NCBI GenBank assembly: GCA_944389075.1
Contig: CALXLA010000020.1
Location: 62,001-126,000 of the forward strand
Reading direction: 5' to 3'
From: an uncultured Spirochaetaceae bacterium
GTDB lineage: Bacteria; Spirochaetota; Spirochaetia; Sphaerochaetales; Sphaerochaetaceae
Length of the DNA stretch: 64,000 bases
In this document: positions 7,130-17,248 of the stretch, one piece after another
Layout: each line of letters opens with the position of its first letter
How positions within the stretch are numbered: the first letter of the stretch is position 1
Notes under the pieces: model-generated
Databases searched by the model: none
Told to the model about the DNA's origin: nothing
What the model saw: only the letters and a program-made list of their open reading frames with translations
Position numbers and translations under genes: made by a program

Positions 7130-9838
7130 ATGATAGATTTCAAAGCATTGCTTAATGAAGAGAAGAATCTTGGCAAGAATCCGGCGGCCCTGTATAAGAC
7201 AGAGGCTTTCCAGAATCTTGATTCTCAGCTTGAAGCGCTTTCTCCTGAAGAGAAGTCAGATACAAGAAGCCAGGCCCTTGAGGCTCTTGAGGAACATAAG
7301 GACAGCATAATCCTGCCTTATATCGCGGGAAGGCTTCTCCTGATGCTCCGCCCTCATGAATACAACATGAGGCTCAACAACATCCTTCTTTCGTTCTATG
7401 AGGCACGTAACTGGGATGTGGTCAAATATATCGGAAACGTAATACTCTCCGTATCAGAGTCTTCGAAGGCGCTCCGTGTCCTTGGCGATGTCGCTGGACA
7501 GCAGGGCGATGAGGACCTGAAATGGAATTACTATGAGCGTCTTGTAAGGACAGACAGCCAGGACCATGACATCATCGTTGAGGTTGCTGACCATTATGAG
7601 AGCATCGGCGATAAGAAGAACGCCATGAACTGCTATCAGAGGGCACTCAACCGCCTGATGAAGAGCGGAGAGTATGAGAATCTCGAGAAGATATTCGCTA
7701 AGCTTCTTGCAAACGGCAAGAGCGATTTCCCATTCTACTCATCATTCCTCGAGACTCTTTCAGAGAGCAGTAAGGAGACTGCTCTCAAACTCTACAAAGA
7801 GCTCCATGGCTACATGATGAATATAAAGAGGACAAGCGACAAGGACAGCACTGAGTATGCGAGGAACCTCGACAACCTCATCGAAGTCACAAGAAGGATA
7901 TTCATGATCGACAGAAGCGATGACAGCATCAGGGAGGATCTTCTCGATGTGCTGAAGGGAAAGTACCATGCCTCCCCACGTCTTGGAGAATGCCTCAGGC
8001 GCTACAACTTCGCAAAGTCAGACAATCCTGTTAAGTCTCTCGATGATTTCGAGAAGGATATCTCATTCGCACCTGGTACATATGTATTCCAGAAAGCGCT
8101 GAACAGAGTCGGACTCATCATTGATGTGAAGGGCGGAAAGGTCTCTGTACGTTACTCTGCTAGCGATGTCCAGAACATAGATCTCGATGCGGCTTTCAAC
8201 AGCCTCAATCCGCTTACGAAGCAGAATCTCAAGGCCATAAGGAAAGGTGTGCCTGCTGAGAAGATCAAGGCGAAGATAATGGGAAACGGCGGAATCGAAT
8301 GGCTTGTGAGGACTCTTCTCTACTCTGCACCTGAGCACCAGGCAGGACTCAAGGATATGAAGGCCGAGATCGTACCGTCAATCCTCAAGGAAAGCGAATG
8401 GAAGTCAATCCTCGATAAGATCAAGACTGAGCTCCGGACCAACAGCCATGTCCTCATACTCTCTTCGGGACGCACTGATGTATATCGCCTTACAGCATAT
8501 CCTGTGACTCCTGAAGAAAAGACGCTGTATGCGTTCCGCAACCAGCAGATCTTCACTGAGAAGATATCGATTCTTTCCGATGCTCTTGAGAACCAGTCCC
8601 TAGATATCTCAAGCGATGCTATCCTTGAGATGGTATCGTTCTTCGAGCAGACGCTGGACAATGAAAAGAGACCTATGCAGAACAGGATTGCCTCTGCGCT
8701 CTTCCTCGACTGGCTTTCGGAAAAGGGTGCTGCAGTATCGTTCGACACATCTGTCGATACTCTTATCCAGATGATGAGCGACAGCGAGATAAAGGAAGTG
8801 TTCAACTACCTTCCTGTCTTCCTCAAAAAGGAGTTCGTCAATCATGCAGCAGAAACGAAGAGAGCCGCAGACCTTCTTATCCTCGTATTCCCGAGCTACA
8901 TCTCTTCCTATATTCCTTCCAAGCTGAAGAAGATAAACAAAGGTGCTGACTTCATTGCATACGCCAGGAAGTGCCTTGAGTCCTACAGGGACAATGTGCC
9001 TGCATTCGTATTCTTCGCGACGCAGTACCAGTTCTCCCCTACGGATATCAGGAAGATAGGGATTGACTGGAACAGGATCATCAAGTCAGAGCTTACCGCG
9101 CTCTCCACAATCAGGGATGACGGAAGCAAGGCAAAGCTCCGCAAGGATCTTCTCGATGACGGAAAGATCTTCTCCTTCATCAAGACAGCGGATGAGGATG
9201 ATGTTGAGTCGATAATACCTCTTGTCCTTGCGAATGAAGGTCTTGATTCCTCAGAGAAGGACAGGATAAAGGCAAGGATCAAGGAAAGGCTTCCGCAGGT
9301 CCAGTTCGATTCTCCTAAGCCGCAGGTACAGACTGTGAAGGCTCCTGAGATCAAGGCAGCCAGCGGATTCCTCTGCACTGAGGAAAGCTATAACAGGAAG
9401 ACTGAAGAGCTTAAGGATATAAACACGAACCAGATTCCTGAGATCCTGAAGGAAATCAACTTCGCGCGCGAGCTCGGAGACCTCAGGGAAAACAGCGAGT
9501 ACCAGTACGCGAAGGAGCATAAGAGAGAGCTTGAGAGACGCATCGGTGAGCTGAACAACGATCTCTCCACTGTAAGGATCATGCATCCTGAGGATGTGGT
9601 GGATGGCCTTATCGGATTCGGAACCGAAGTCAAGCTTCATGACAATCTTGAGGACAAGGACATCACATATACATTCATGGGCAGATGGGAATCAAAGCCG
9701 GAGGAAGGCATCATCGATATCAATGCGCCTCTCGGAAAGATGCTCATCAACCACAGGACAGGAGACAATATCGTCTTCGACATCAATGACAGGAAGTTCG
9801 ATTTCACGGTCCTGTCAATCAGCAAAGTAGAGTTCTGA
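7130..9838 (+). CDS. greA: long helical-repeat protein with C-terminal GreA domain
   Basis: The last 150 or so residues are a complete GreA-type transcript-cleavage factor: the coiled-coil tip GDLRENSEY (residues 783-791) with the acidic residues that enter the RNA polymerase secondary channel, then the globular FKBP-like domain (PLGKMLINHRTGD). About 740 residues of TPR-like helical repeats precede it (CYQRALNRLMK; FAKLLANGK). E. coli GreA is 158 aa; the 902-aa form is, from memory, shared by treponemes. The ATG at 7130 is preceded by AAGGAGG (7117-7123) at good spacing, so longer upstream readings are rejected. It has its own promoter, divergent from rpe. The long extension may tether the factor to other proteins, which is untested here. 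Confidence 0.9.
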   Translation: MIDFKALLNEEKNLGKNPAALYKTEAFQNLDSQLEALSPEEKSDTRSQALEALEEHKDSIILPYIAGRLLLMLRPHEYNMRLNNILLSFYEARNWDVVKYIGNVILSVSESSKALRVLGDVAGQQGDEDLKWNYYERLVRTDSQDHDIIVEVADHYESIGDKKNAMNCYQRALNRLMKSGEYENLEKIFAKLLANGKSDFPFYSSFLETLSESSKETALKLYKELHGYMMNIKRTSDKDSTEYARNLDNLIEVTRRIFMIDRSDDSIREDLLDVLKGKYHASPRLGECLRRYNFAKSDNPVKSLDDFEKDISFAPGTYVFQKALNRVGLIIDVKGGKVSVRYSASDVQNIDLDAAFNSLNPLTKQNLKAIRKGVPAEKIKAKIMGNGGIEWLVRTLLYSAPEHQAGLKDMKAEIVPSILKESEWKSILDKIKTELRTNSHVLILSSGRTDVYRLTAYPVTPEEKTLYAFRNQQIFTEKISILSDALENQSLDISSDAILEMVSFFEQTLDNEKRPMQNRIASALFLDWLSEKGAAVSFDTSVDTLIQMMSDSEIKEVFNYLPVFLKKEFVNHAAETKRAADLLILVFPSYISSYIPSKLKKINKGADFIAYARKCLESYRDNVPAFVFFATQYQFSPTDIRKIGIDWNRIIKSELTALSTIRDDGSKAKLRKDLLDDGKIFSFIKTADEDDVESIIPLVLANEGLDSSEKDRIKARIKERLPQVQFDSPKPQVQTVKAPEIKAASGFLCTEESYNRKTEELKDINTNQIPEILKEINFARELGDLRENSEYQYAKEHKRELERRIGELNNDLSTVRIMHPEDVVDGLIGFGTEVKLHDNLEDKDITYTFMGRWESKPEEGIIDINAPLGKMLINHRTGDNIVFDINDRKFDFTVLSISKVEF

Positions 9839-9847
9839 AAAACGAAG

Positions 9848-9870
9848 TCCCTTCCTCGCGGAAGGGATTT
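9848..9870. terminator. hairpin between convergent greA-fusion and araD genes
   Basis: An 8-bp perfect stem (TCCCTTCC with GGAAGGGA) and a TCGC loop sit midway between the two converging stop codons; a short TTT follows on the plus strand. It probably works mainly for the plus-strand gene, and possibly in both directions. Confidence 0.65.
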
Positions 9871-9872
9871 CA

Positions 9873-10571
9873 TCATTCTGACATCACCTGTTCCTGTATC
9901 GTATTCTTCCTGTGTTTCCTGAAATAGCATTTCTCCTGCATCTCAGGATACAGCGGCGATGCGTTGCTGTTTATCATCTCAGTACGCACTGCAAGCGCTG
10001 CAGCAGTCTCAAGCACGACAGCATTATGGGCCGCATCCATTGCGCTTATGCCCCAGCTGAATGTGCCATGTCCCTTGAGAAGAACTGAAGGCATTGCCAT
10101 CGGATCCTTTCCCTTGAAAGTCTCGACTATTATCTTCCCTATGTTCTTCTCATAATCGGCACCAAGCTCATCTGGTCTCATGTCCCTTGTTATAGGAATC
10201 TCGCCATGGAAGCAGTCTGCCTGAGTAGTCCCATAGCATGGGATTGCCCTGCCGGCCTGAGCCCATGCGGTTGCCCATGGAGAATGGGTATGGACTATAC
10301 CGCCTACATGCTCGAATGCCTTATAGATTTCTATATGGGCATCGATATCCACAGATGGCTTGTAGTTACCATCTATGATATTCCCATCAAGATCGACAAC
10401 GACGAAATCATCCCAGGCCATCCTGTTGTACTGGATGCCGCTTGGTTTTATCGTTATATATCCTGTAAGCCTGTCTATCTCCGAGATATTCCCCCATGTA
10501 TATGTAACAAGCCCATTGTTCAGCAGAAGCTTATTCGCATCTGCCATGTTCTTCATCTTACGCTCGAACAT
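9873..10571 (-). CDS. araD: L-ribulose-5-phosphate 4-epimerase (class II aldolase family)
   Basis: Interconverts L-ribulose 5-phosphate and D-xylulose 5-phosphate by retro-aldol chemistry. The zinc motif HTHSPWATAWAQAGR, the GNISE loop, the downstream GHGTFSWG and QADCFHGEIP match the AraD/UlaF/SgbE group rather than fuculose aldolases. The ATG at 10571 (232 aa) has GGAGG just upstream. No arabinose or ascorbate genes are nearby, so the sugar source is unknown; the product would feed the same xylulose 5-phosphate pool as Rpe. Confidence 0.88.
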   Translation of the reverse strand: MFERKMKNMADANKLLLNNGLVTYTWGNISEIDRLTGYITIKPSGIQYNRMAWDDFVVVDLDGNIIDGNYKPSVDIDAHIEIYKAFEHVGGIVHTHSPWATAWAQAGRAIPCYGTTQADCFHGEIPITRDMRPDELGADYEKNIGKIIVETFKGKDPMAMPSVLLKGHGTFSWGISAMDAAHNAVVLETAAALAVRTEMINSNASPLYPEMQEKCYFRKHRKNTIQEQVMSE

Positions 10572-10648
10572 CTTTCCTCCACTTCCTTTATGATGGACGC
10601 AAAACACCGAAAAGTGAACTGCATTTTATCAGATTTCATCAATAACCT

Positions 10649-11146
10649 TCAGCAATCAGCTGCATCCATATCAATGAATGATGCATCTGTTCCATTTTCA
10701 GATAAGACGGAAAGAAGATCCTCGGCTCTCAGGAACACAGTCGCTGTATTCGTATTCGGATGAACTCCTATGATTCCGCCTGAGAAGAAACTGTCTATGA
10801 ACACCTTTACCCTGTGACTGCTATCATTGAGAACACCAAAGGGAGTCACCTCCCCTTTCCTCAGCATCAGCATGCTTTCAAGGTCTTCCTCGGATGCAAA
10901 AGAAAGCGGACGCGAGCCGATTATCCTCCTTATGGCCTTCAGGTCCGCTTTCGCATCAGGACGCACAGAGATGATGAAGTACTCCCTCTTCTTGTCATCC
11001 CTGAGAAAGAGATTCTTGGCAATGCGCTCCCTGTGCGGTATCTCATAATCCATAAGCCCGTCGATTGTGAATACAGGAGGATGCTCTGCAAGCTCATGAA
11101 ACATATCATCAAACATAGAGAGGATCTCAGCCTTGCTTACTGGCAT
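10649..11146 (-). CDS. ProX/PrdX-type prolyl-tRNA editing deacylase (YbaK fold)
   Basis: Trans-editing enzymes of this group hydrolyse Ala (or Cys) mischarged on tRNA-Pro. The signatures of the PrdX/ProXp-ala branch are visible: KNLFLRDDKKREYFI near residue 43, the catalytic-lysine region LRKGEVTPFGVLND, and GGIIGVHPNTNTATVFL. The length of 165 aa fits the free-standing form. It overlaps the 3' end of tgt by 20 bases, so it is the tail of that operon. Substrate specificity (Ala against Cys) cannot be settled by reading. Confidence 0.85.
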   Translation of the reverse strand: MPVSKAEILSMFDDMFHELAEHPPVFTIDGLMDYEIPHRERIAKNLFLRDDKKREYFIISVRPDAKADLKAIRRIIGSRPLSFASEEDLESMLMLRKGEVTPFGVLNDSSHRVKVFIDSFFSGGIIGVHPNTNTATVFLRAEDLLSVLSENGTDASFIDMDAADC

Positions 11147-12257
11147 AGAACCTCCTGAGATAGCTTTCCTTGAATTCCTTGAAGCGGTCTTCCCTTATAG
11201 CCTGCCTCACCCTCACCATGAGATCATACAGATACTGAAGATTGTGCTCAGTCGCAAGCATTCCGCCGAGCATCTCATTGCACTTCACGAGATGATGCAT
11301 ATATGCGCGTGAATACTCCCTGCAGAGCGTACAGCCGCAGCCTTCCTGCACAGGACCATGATCGAACTTGTATATCGCCTTCTTGAAAGGAATCACTCCG
11401 TCATCTGTGAAAAGGCTGCCGTTCCTTGCCATACGTGTCGCAAGCACGCAGTCGAAGAGATCGATTCCGTTCTCAACAGCCTGCAGGATATAATCCGGGT
11501 AGCCTATCCCCATGACGTATCTTGGCTTCTCCTCTGTTATGTACTGTGCTGTATAGCAGAGCATATCCTCGAACTGGTTCTTCTCCTCACCGACTGAAAG
11601 CCCTCCTATCGCGACTCCTGGGAAGTCCATCGAGGAGATTACCTCTGCGCTTTCCTTTCTCAGATCCTTGTAGAAGTTTCCCTGGACAATACCGAAGAGA
11701 TTCCCTCTGAAACGCTCTCCGAGCCTGTTTCTTTCCTCTATGGAACGCTCGGCCCAGAGTTTCGTGACCCTCCAGGCTTCCTTCGCGTTTTTGTGCTCAA
11801 TGCCAGGTGGCGTACAGACATCCAGGACCATCGCGATGTCGCTCCCGATGATTGACTGGACATCCACGACCTTCTCAGGCGTGAATATATGCTTTGAACC
11901 ATCGATATGGCTCTGGAACGTCACTCCGCTGTCCTTGATCTTCCTCAATCCTGAGAGTGAGAACACCTGGAATCCGCCAGAGTCTGTGAGTATGTTCCCA
12001 TCCCATGCGGAGAAATCATGGAGTCCGCCGAATGATTCGAGCACTTCCGTTCCTGGCCTCAGATACATATGGTACGTATTCGCAAGGATAATCTTATACC
12101 CTATCTTCCGGATGGTATCATGGTAAATACCCTTTACTGTCCCATTAGTGCCTACAGGCATGAATGCAGGCGTTTCGACATCACCATGAGGCAGAGAGAG
12201 TATCCCGAGCCTCGCTTTTGTCTGCTGATCTTTCTTTATTATCTTTATTATGCTCAT
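11127..12257 (-). CDS. tgt: tRNA-guanine transglycosylase
   Basis: Exchanges G34 of tRNAs for preQ1 in queuosine synthesis; queA, the next enzyme, is at 37-38 kb. Motifs: LTDSGGFQVFSL (Asp92 region), GGLSVGEE, the nucleophile region DCVLATRMARNG, and the zinc site CGCTLCREYSRAYMHHL with downstream His. The ATG at 12257 (376 aa) has GGAAGG upstream and forms an ATGA overlap with the lptG stop; the longer upstream reading lacks family similarity. Confidence 0.96.
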   Translation of the reverse strand: MSIIKIIKKDQQTKARLGILSLPHGDVETPAFMPVGTNGTVKGIYHDTIRKIGYKIILANTYHMYLRPGTEVLESFGGLHDFSAWDGNILTDSGGFQVFSLSGLRKIKDSGVTFQSHIDGSKHIFTPEKVVDVQSIIGSDIAMVLDVCTPPGIEHKNAKEAWRVTKLWAERSIEERNRLGERFRGNLFGIVQGNFYKDLRKESAEVISSMDFPGVAIGGLSVGEEKNQFEDMLCYTAQYITEEKPRYVMGIGYPDYILQAVENGIDLFDCVLATRMARNGSLFTDDGVIPFKKAIYKFDHGPVQEGCGCTLCREYSRAYMHHLVKCNEMLGGMLATEHNLQYLYDLMVRVRQAIREDRFKEFKESYLRRFYASKQG

Positions 12258-13333
12258 ATCTTCCTTCCCAGGAGTGACAGGACAAGCGAGAGAAGCAGTG
12301 TCATGGCTATAGGCCAGATCACAGCTCCGATCGGCGTGACGACTCCCTGGTTTCCCATAATCGAGAACACCATATCCGCAACATAGTATATTACTGCAAT
12401 CGAAAGCGACTGTATAACTGAAAAGAGAAGCACATTCTTCTTGAATCGATAGTTCATCGCAGATGAGATGAACATCAGAACGAAGATCGCCAGAGGGCTG
12501 CATATCCTTCTGTAGTATTCGGTAGCCCTTTCCTGCCATGTATTCCTGTTCGTGGTCTCAAGCCCTTCAAGATATGCCTTTGCGGTTTCCCTGTCCATTG
12601 TGTCTATTGAGATGTTCTGGCTTCTGAAAAGCGATGGATCCACATCGAAAAGCGGCTCTGAGTATTCAGCATGCTGGGATGTCTCTACCCATGAGCCATC
12701 CTTTATTTCATATACAGATGCATCTGTGAATATCCACTGACCATCATCCCAGTAAGCAGATGAGGCATCGATTCTCATGAGTATTGATCCCGAATCATCA
12801 TACTTGAGAAGCACAGGCGAGAATACTGTCTCAGTCGATTCCTGGAAGCGCTGCGTATAGATCATATAGCCATCGCTGTCCTCAAGCACGAGATTGCGGT
12901 AATCCCTTGTCGATGATGAACCGAAAAGCTCTGCCTCCACCACATCGCGCCTTGAATTGATCCGTATCACAGCTTCCTCCTGGAAAACAGATCCGAGGAC
13001 CGTCAGGACACCTGCAAGCACTATGATCGGGAACTTGAGCCGTGCGGGGCTGACACCTGCATTGAGTATCGGAATGAGCTCATTGTTCGCAGTAAGAGAT
13101 GAGAGGAAGTATGTGACTGCGAAGAGAAATGAAATCGATGCTACCATAAGAAGGTACTGCGGAATCGAGAGAAGAAGGTAGTATATGATGCTCAGAGCCG
13201 GAATGGAACCATTCATGATTGCATCCATCCTGCTGAAAAGCTCTACAGCCGCAAGTATGAGGGCAAACATCAGGATTGCGATGATAGCTACCTTCAGTAT
13301 CGATGATATTATGTATCTCGTGAGTATCTTCAT
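12254..13333 (-). CDS. lptG: LptF/LptG-family permease, second copy (LptG position)
   Basis: Inner-membrane subunit of the LPS transporter, partnering LptB to extract lipid A-type lipids. An N-terminal hydrophobic helix (residues 10-32), two more up to about 118, a periplasmic jelly-roll region (about 125-265) and three C-terminal helices give the YjgP/YjgQ layout at 359 aa. The ATGA overlaps with lptF upstream and tgt downstream show tight coupling. Sphaerochaetes are thought to have unusual envelopes; whether this pair moves LPS or another glycolipid is open. Confidence 0.85.
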   Translation of the reverse strand: MKILTRYIISSILKVAIIAILMFALILAAVELFSRMDAIMNGSIPALSIIYYLLLSIPQYLLMVASISFLFAVTYFLSSLTANNELIPILNAGVSPARLKFPIIVLAGVLTVLGSVFQEEAVIRINSRRDVVEAELFGSSSTRDYRNLVLEDSDGYMIYTQRFQESTETVFSPVLLKYDDSGSILMRIDASSAYWDDGQWIFTDASVYEIKDGSWVETSQHAEYSEPLFDVDPSLFRSQNISIDTMDRETAKAYLEGLETTNRNTWQERATEYYRRICSPLAIFVLMFISSAMNYRFKKNVLLFSVIQSLSIAVIYYVADMVFSIMGNQGVVTPIGAVIWPIAMTLLLSLVLSLLGRKI

Positions 13334-14616
13334 CTTGCTTTCCTGAACCTGATTATCAGTGCGACTGCGATAGCGGCTATGGCTATATCTGGAAGTGCCA
13401 TCAGCAGATAAGGATCCGACGATATCGAGAATATCTGCAGCTGGACTCCGAATATCATGTACCAGTAAGCGACAGCAATCAGAAGCGAAATCGCAAAACC
13501 TGTGAGCTTTCCATGCTTCACCCTGACCATGGAAAGAGGAAGGGTTATCAGAGTAAGGCAGAAGCAGGCCGCAGAAAGGACAAACTTCTTAGCAAGCTCA
13601 GCCTTGTAGTACTGACTGAAAAAGTTTATAGGCGGATTCTCGCCATAGATCCCATAGCGGCTATAGGCATCTGCCGCGTTCCTTGATGCATCATTTACTG
13701 TTATGATCCCCCTCTCTCCATCCTTCATTGCCTGTGCGAGATCAAGCATCGAGCTTTCTCTGCTTTCATTCCAGTACTTCCTATCATTCCTGACGCGTTC
13801 CTGTCTGTCCCTGATTCCGGAAATCAGGTCCCTTGATGAGAGATTCATCGGGGCATTTGATGTGAGAGCAGGAATCTGCGATGAGAAATCGAGATAGAAA
13901 ATCGCCTTGTCAGCATGCGAGAATCCATAGCTTGCCCTATCTGAAGGATCTGTTATGAGAATCTCAGGAGACTCGAGTTCCAGAGAGTATATATAGCTGT
14001 TTTCATCAACAAGTGTCAGATATCCCTTTTCTGATGTGACCACCCTGTTCTGATGGGCAGAGGAATCATCGGAAATCAGCATTATCTCATCTATTTCATT
14101 TCCGGAGCTCGCTCCATTGGATAATACGATATTGCCAATCGTATTGACTGAATTCGGCTGTATCTCGAAAGTCGGCATATCGCGCATTATATCATTTAGC
14201 TTGTTCTGGTACTCTACGGAGGACCATGGAAGCACGACATCTGCAAAGAAGAACGTGACAGCGGAAAGAATGAGGGAGATCATCATCAGAGGATAGAATA
14301 CCTTTGATGAGGGAATTCCGGATGAGCGCATCGCAAGAAGCTCATTGGTCGAGCCAAGGTCTCCAAGGACCATTGAGGATGCAGAAAGCGATGCGAATGG
14401 GAAAGTATAAATCAGGAACTGAGGCATTGAGAGCGAGACAATCTGGAGCATTGTCGCTATATCTATATTCCTCAGCAGTATCCTCTGCACGAGAAGAAGT
14501 ATTGAGTTGATGAAGAATATACAGAAAAAGAAGGAGAAAGACACAGCGAAATTCTGTGCGAACTCCTTCGTTATGTATCTGTATAGCAGTCTGTAAGAAC
14601 TCCGGGCACTGACCAA
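13330..14616 (-). CDS. lptF: LptF/LptG-family permease, first copy (LptF position)
   Basis: Partner of the following permease in the LptB2FG transporter. Six hydrophobic segments flank a long periplasmic domain that carries a charged helical insertion (RDRQERVRNDRKYWNES, near residue 280), making it longer than LptG (about 428 aa). Start choice is uncertain. A TTG at 14616 has GGAG 9 nt upstream and directly follows the dut stop; a GTG at 14652 would add 12 residues but its purines abut the codon. The assignment between LptF and LptG follows gene order only. Confidence 0.83.
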   Translation of the reverse strand: MVSARSSYRLLYRYITKEFAQNFAVSFSFFFCIFFINSILLLVQRILLRNIDIATMLQIVSLSMPQFLIYTFPFASLSASSMVLGDLGSTNELLAMRSSGIPSSKVFYPLMMISLILSAVTFFFADVVLPWSSVEYQNKLNDIMRDMPTFEIQPNSVNTIGNIVLSNGASSGNEIDEIMLISDDSSAHQNRVVTSEKGYLTLVDENSYIYSLELESPEILITDPSDRASYGFSHADKAIFYLDFSSQIPALTSNAPMNLSSRDLISGIRDRQERVRNDRKYWNESRESSMLDLAQAMKDGERGIITVNDASRNAADAYSRYGIYGENPPINFFSQYYKAELAKKFVLSAACFCLTLITLPLSMVRVKHGKLTGFAISLLIAVAYWYMIFGVQLQIFSISSDPYLLMALPDIAIAAIAVALIIRFRKAR

Positions 14617-14620
14617 CTTC

Positions 14621-15052
14621 TCAGACTCCGGTCGAACCGAATCCCCCTGCACCTCTCTCTGTGCCAGAGATTTCGTCTACAGCAATGAAATCAGCTACGG
14701 CTACAGGCGCGAGCACAAGCTGTGCGATCCTGTCGCCTCTGTGGATCTCAAATGGCTCTGTCCCATGGTTTATAAGTATCACCTTGATTTCGCCTCTGTA
14801 GTCTGAATCTATAGTGCCAGGTGTATTCAGCACTGTGACAGAATGCCTTGCAGCCAGTCCTGAGCGAGGCCTGACCTGGATCTCATAGCCAGCAGGAATC
14901 TCAGGATGAATTCCTGTCGAGACCATAGCTGAACGCCCTGGTGCAATGACGATATCCTCTGCTGATGAGATATCCGCACCAGCAGAGCCTGCTGTCCTGT
15001 ATGAAGGGACAGCAGCATTATCATCAAGCTTTATCCTTACAGGAACGCTCAT
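14621..15052 (-). CDS. dut: dUTP diphosphatase
   Basis: Hydrolyses dUTP to dUMP, keeping uracil out of DNA and supplying thymidylate synthesis. All trimeric dUTPase motifs are present in order: [46 protein letters not shown] and the C-terminal arginine-finger region [10 protein letters not shown]. At 143 aa it is of normal size. Its ATG overlaps the pnp stop by 4 bases. Confidence 0.97.
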   Translation of the reverse strand: MSVPVRIKLDDNAAVPSYRTAGSAGADISSAEDIVIAPGRSAMVSTGIHPEIPAGYEIQVRPRSGLAARHSVTVLNTPGTIDSDYRGEIKVILINHGTEPFEIHRGDRIAQLVLAPVAVADFIAVDEISGTERGAGGFGSTGV

Positions 15053-17169
15053 TTCTTCTCAGCGCTCTCCGGCTGTGCATCGATATATGAGAGATTAAGC
15101 CTTCCCATCCTGTCGATCTCAGTCAGCTTCACATCCACCTGCTGACCTACTGAAAGAACATCAGAGACATTCTTGACTCTGGTCTTCGCAAGCTTGGAGA
15201 TGTGACAGAGGCCTTCCTTTCCAGGGAGGATCTCAATGAATGCACCAAAATCGACAATGCGCTTTACAGTACCATGATAGATATGGCCGACTTCCGGCTC
15301 CTCGATGATTGCAAGGACAAGGCGCTTTGCTTCCTGTGCTGAAGCATTGTTCCTGCCATAGATCATCACGGTTCCGTTGTCTTCGATGTTGATCTCTGCA
15401 TTGGACTGGGCTGCGATTGCCTTGATTGTCTTTCCGCCAGTACCGATTACAGCACCGATCTTATCCTCTGGAACTGTGAGCGTAAGAATCTTCGGAGCAT
15501 ACTCGCTGATGTCAGAGCGTGGCTCGCTGATGGTATTTGCCATGATCGAAAGGATGTGCATCCTTCCCTCTTTTGCCTGCTGGAGAGCCTTGCTCATGAT
15601 CTCAGGCGTGACTCCCGCAATCTTTATATCCATCTGGAATGCGGTGATGCCATCCTTTGTTCCTGCTACCTTGAAGTCCATATCACCGAGGTGGTCCTCC
15701 TCACCGAGGATATCGGAGAGAATCACATAGCGTGAGTAATCAGCGCCCTCAGTGATAAGTCCCATTGCGATACCTGCAACTGGCTTGGAGATAGGAACGC
15801 CAGCGTCCATAAGGGAAAGACAGCCGCCACAGACAGATGCCATCGATGATGATCCATTGGATTCCATGATCTCAGAGACTACACGGATCGTATATGGGAA
15901 CTTGTCCTTCTTTGGCACAACAGCCTCAAGTGCGCGCTGTGCAAGATGTCCATGCCCGATCTCCCTTCTTCCTGTTGTGAGCCTTCCGCACTCACCTACC
16001 GAATATGGAGGGAAGTTGTAATGGAGCATGAAGTTCGAATATGTCTTCTCGCCATCAATTGTATCGAAAAGCTGCTCATCCTGGACAGTTCCGAGAGTCG
16101 TGACAGCAAGGGACTGTGTCTCACCACGTGTGAAGAGCGCAGAGCCATGTGTGCATGGCAGAAGACCTACTTCACATGTGATCGGCCTGATCTCCGTTAC
16201 CTTCCTGCCATCTGTCCTTATGCCATCATTGAGGATTGATGAGCGGAGGATCTCATACTCCATATCCTCAAAAAGCTTTGAAATCTCTCCTGGACGCTTC
16301 TCATCCTCTGCAATGAGATCTGCGAATTTCTCCTTGATGTCCTGATGGGCTTTTTCGAGTGCCGCATAGCGGTTCTGCTTTCCCTTGACGAAGGATGCTT
16401 CCTTGATAAGAGGATATGCATATTCCCTGACAGGCTCCAGCCATGAGAGATCCTTGTCCTCGATTTCCATCAGAGGAAGCTTCTCCTTGCCGCAGATCTT
16501 CCTGAGCTCTTCCTGAGCCTCGCAGATTTCCGTGATTACAGGCTGGGCTGCAGCGATTGCATTGAGCATATCGTCCTCGGATACTTCCTTTGCACCGCCC
16601 TCAACCATCGTAATGCCGTCATGAGTTCCCGCGACAACGATATCGAGAGAAGCCTCTGGCATCTGCTGGAATGTAGGATTGATGACGAACTTGTTGCCGA
16701 TCTTCGCAACCCTGACAGCTGCGATAGGACCATAGAACGGAATATCGGAAATCGTGACAGCACAGGAAGCTGCATTGATTGCAACGATATCAGGCGTATG
16801 GCACATATCTGATGACACTACCGTAGGAACAATCTGGATCTCGCGGCCGAATGCCTTATCGAAAAGCGGCCTCATAGGGCGGTCGATAAGCCTTGATACG
16901 AGAATCTCCTTATCCTTTGGCCTTGACTCCCTCTTCAGGAATCCTCCAGGGATCTTGCCTGCTGCATAGTATTTCTCATTGTATTCAACCGATACTGGCA
17001 CATAGTCAATCGGTTCTGATGGTGCTTCACCACAGCAGACTGTGGCGATTACTGCAGATCCAGCATAGTGTGCATAGACAGCACCATTTGCCTGCTTTGC
17101 GATTTTCCCAGTCTCGAATACGAGGTCAATGCCGCCGACAGAGACTGAAACTTTCTTTACTTCTGCCAT
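15049..17169 (-). CDS. pnp: polyribonucleotide nucleotidyltransferase
   Basis: Phosphorolytic 3'-5' exoribonuclease of mRNA decay. Two RNase PH domains with a helical linker, a KH domain ([12 protein letters not shown] near 560) and a C-terminal S1 domain ([20 protein letters not shown]) give a standard 706 aa. The conserved FFRRRG-type site reads [16 protein letters not shown] here. It lies 79 bases downstream of rpsO, separated by a hairpin and three AAGAACAA repeats, reminiscent of the rpsO-pnp leader that PNPase itself regulates in E. coli. Confidence 0.97.
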   Translation of the reverse strand: MAEVKKVSVSVGGIDLVFETGKIAKQANGAVYAHYAGSAVIATVCCGEAPSEPIDYVPVSVEYNEKYYAAGKIPGGFLKRESRPKDKEILVSRLIDRPMRPLFDKAFGREIQIVPTVVSSDMCHTPDIVAINAASCAVTISDIPFYGPIAAVRVAKIGNKFVINPTFQQMPEASLDIVVAGTHDGITMVEGGAKEVSEDDMLNAIAAAQPVITEICEAQEELRKICGKEKLPLMEIEDKDLSWLEPVREYAYPLIKEASFVKGKQNRYAALEKAHQDIKEKFADLIAEDEKRPGEISKLFEDMEYEILRSSILNDGIRTDGRKVTEIRPITCEVGLLPCTHGSALFTRGETQSLAVTTLGTVQDEQLFDTIDGEKTYSNFMLHYNFPPYSVGECGRLTTGRREIGHGHLAQRALEAVVPKKDKFPYTIRVVSEIMESNGSSSMASVCGGCLSLMDAGVPISKPVAGIAMGLITEGADYSRYVILSDILGEEDHLGDMDFKVAGTKDGITAFQMDIKIAGVTPEIMSKALQQAKEGRMHILSIMANTISEPRSDISEYAPKILTLTVPEDKIGAVIGTGGKTIKAIAAQSNAEINIEDNGTVMIYGRNNASAQEAKRLVLAIIEEPEVGHIYHGTVKRIVDFGAFIEILPGKEGLCHISKLAKTRVKNVSDVLSVGQQVDVKLTEIDRMGRLNLSYIDAQPESAEKK

Positions 17170-17181
17170 AAATTTCCTTCT

Positions 17182-17214
17182 TTGTTCTTTTCTTGTTCTT
17201 TTTTATTTGTTCTT
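17182..17214 (-). repeat. three AAGAACAA direct repeats in the pnp leader
   Basis: Exact 8-mers AAGAACAA at 17207-17214, 17193-17200 and 17182-17189 (minus strand) make a purine-rich, unstructured stretch between the post-rpsO hairpin and the pnp SD. Spacers are 6 and 3 nt. Confidence 0.75.
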
Positions 17215-17244
17215 GCAAACAGAAAAGCCAGACAAGCTGGCTTT
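17215..17244 (-). terminator. rpsO-pnp intercistronic terminator-like hairpin
   Basis: Stem AAAGCCAG/CTGGCTTT (17224-17231 with 17237-17244), loop CTTGT, followed on the minus strand by TCTGTTTG as a weak U-tract. It lies 4 bases after the rpsO stop. No separate pnp promoter is evident beyond it, so it is probably a partial terminator or processing site. Confidence 0.65.
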
Positions 17245-17248
17245 ACTA

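Noticed and set aside
8320-8805. Minus-strand frame inside the greA-fusion gene
   Set aside because: Shadow of the helical-repeat coding region; Ser/Ile/Arg-rich with no recognisable features.
12258-12539. 94-residue N-terminal extension of Tgt
   Set aside because: It overlaps lptG, matches nothing in Tgt, and the ATG at 12257 has its own SD.
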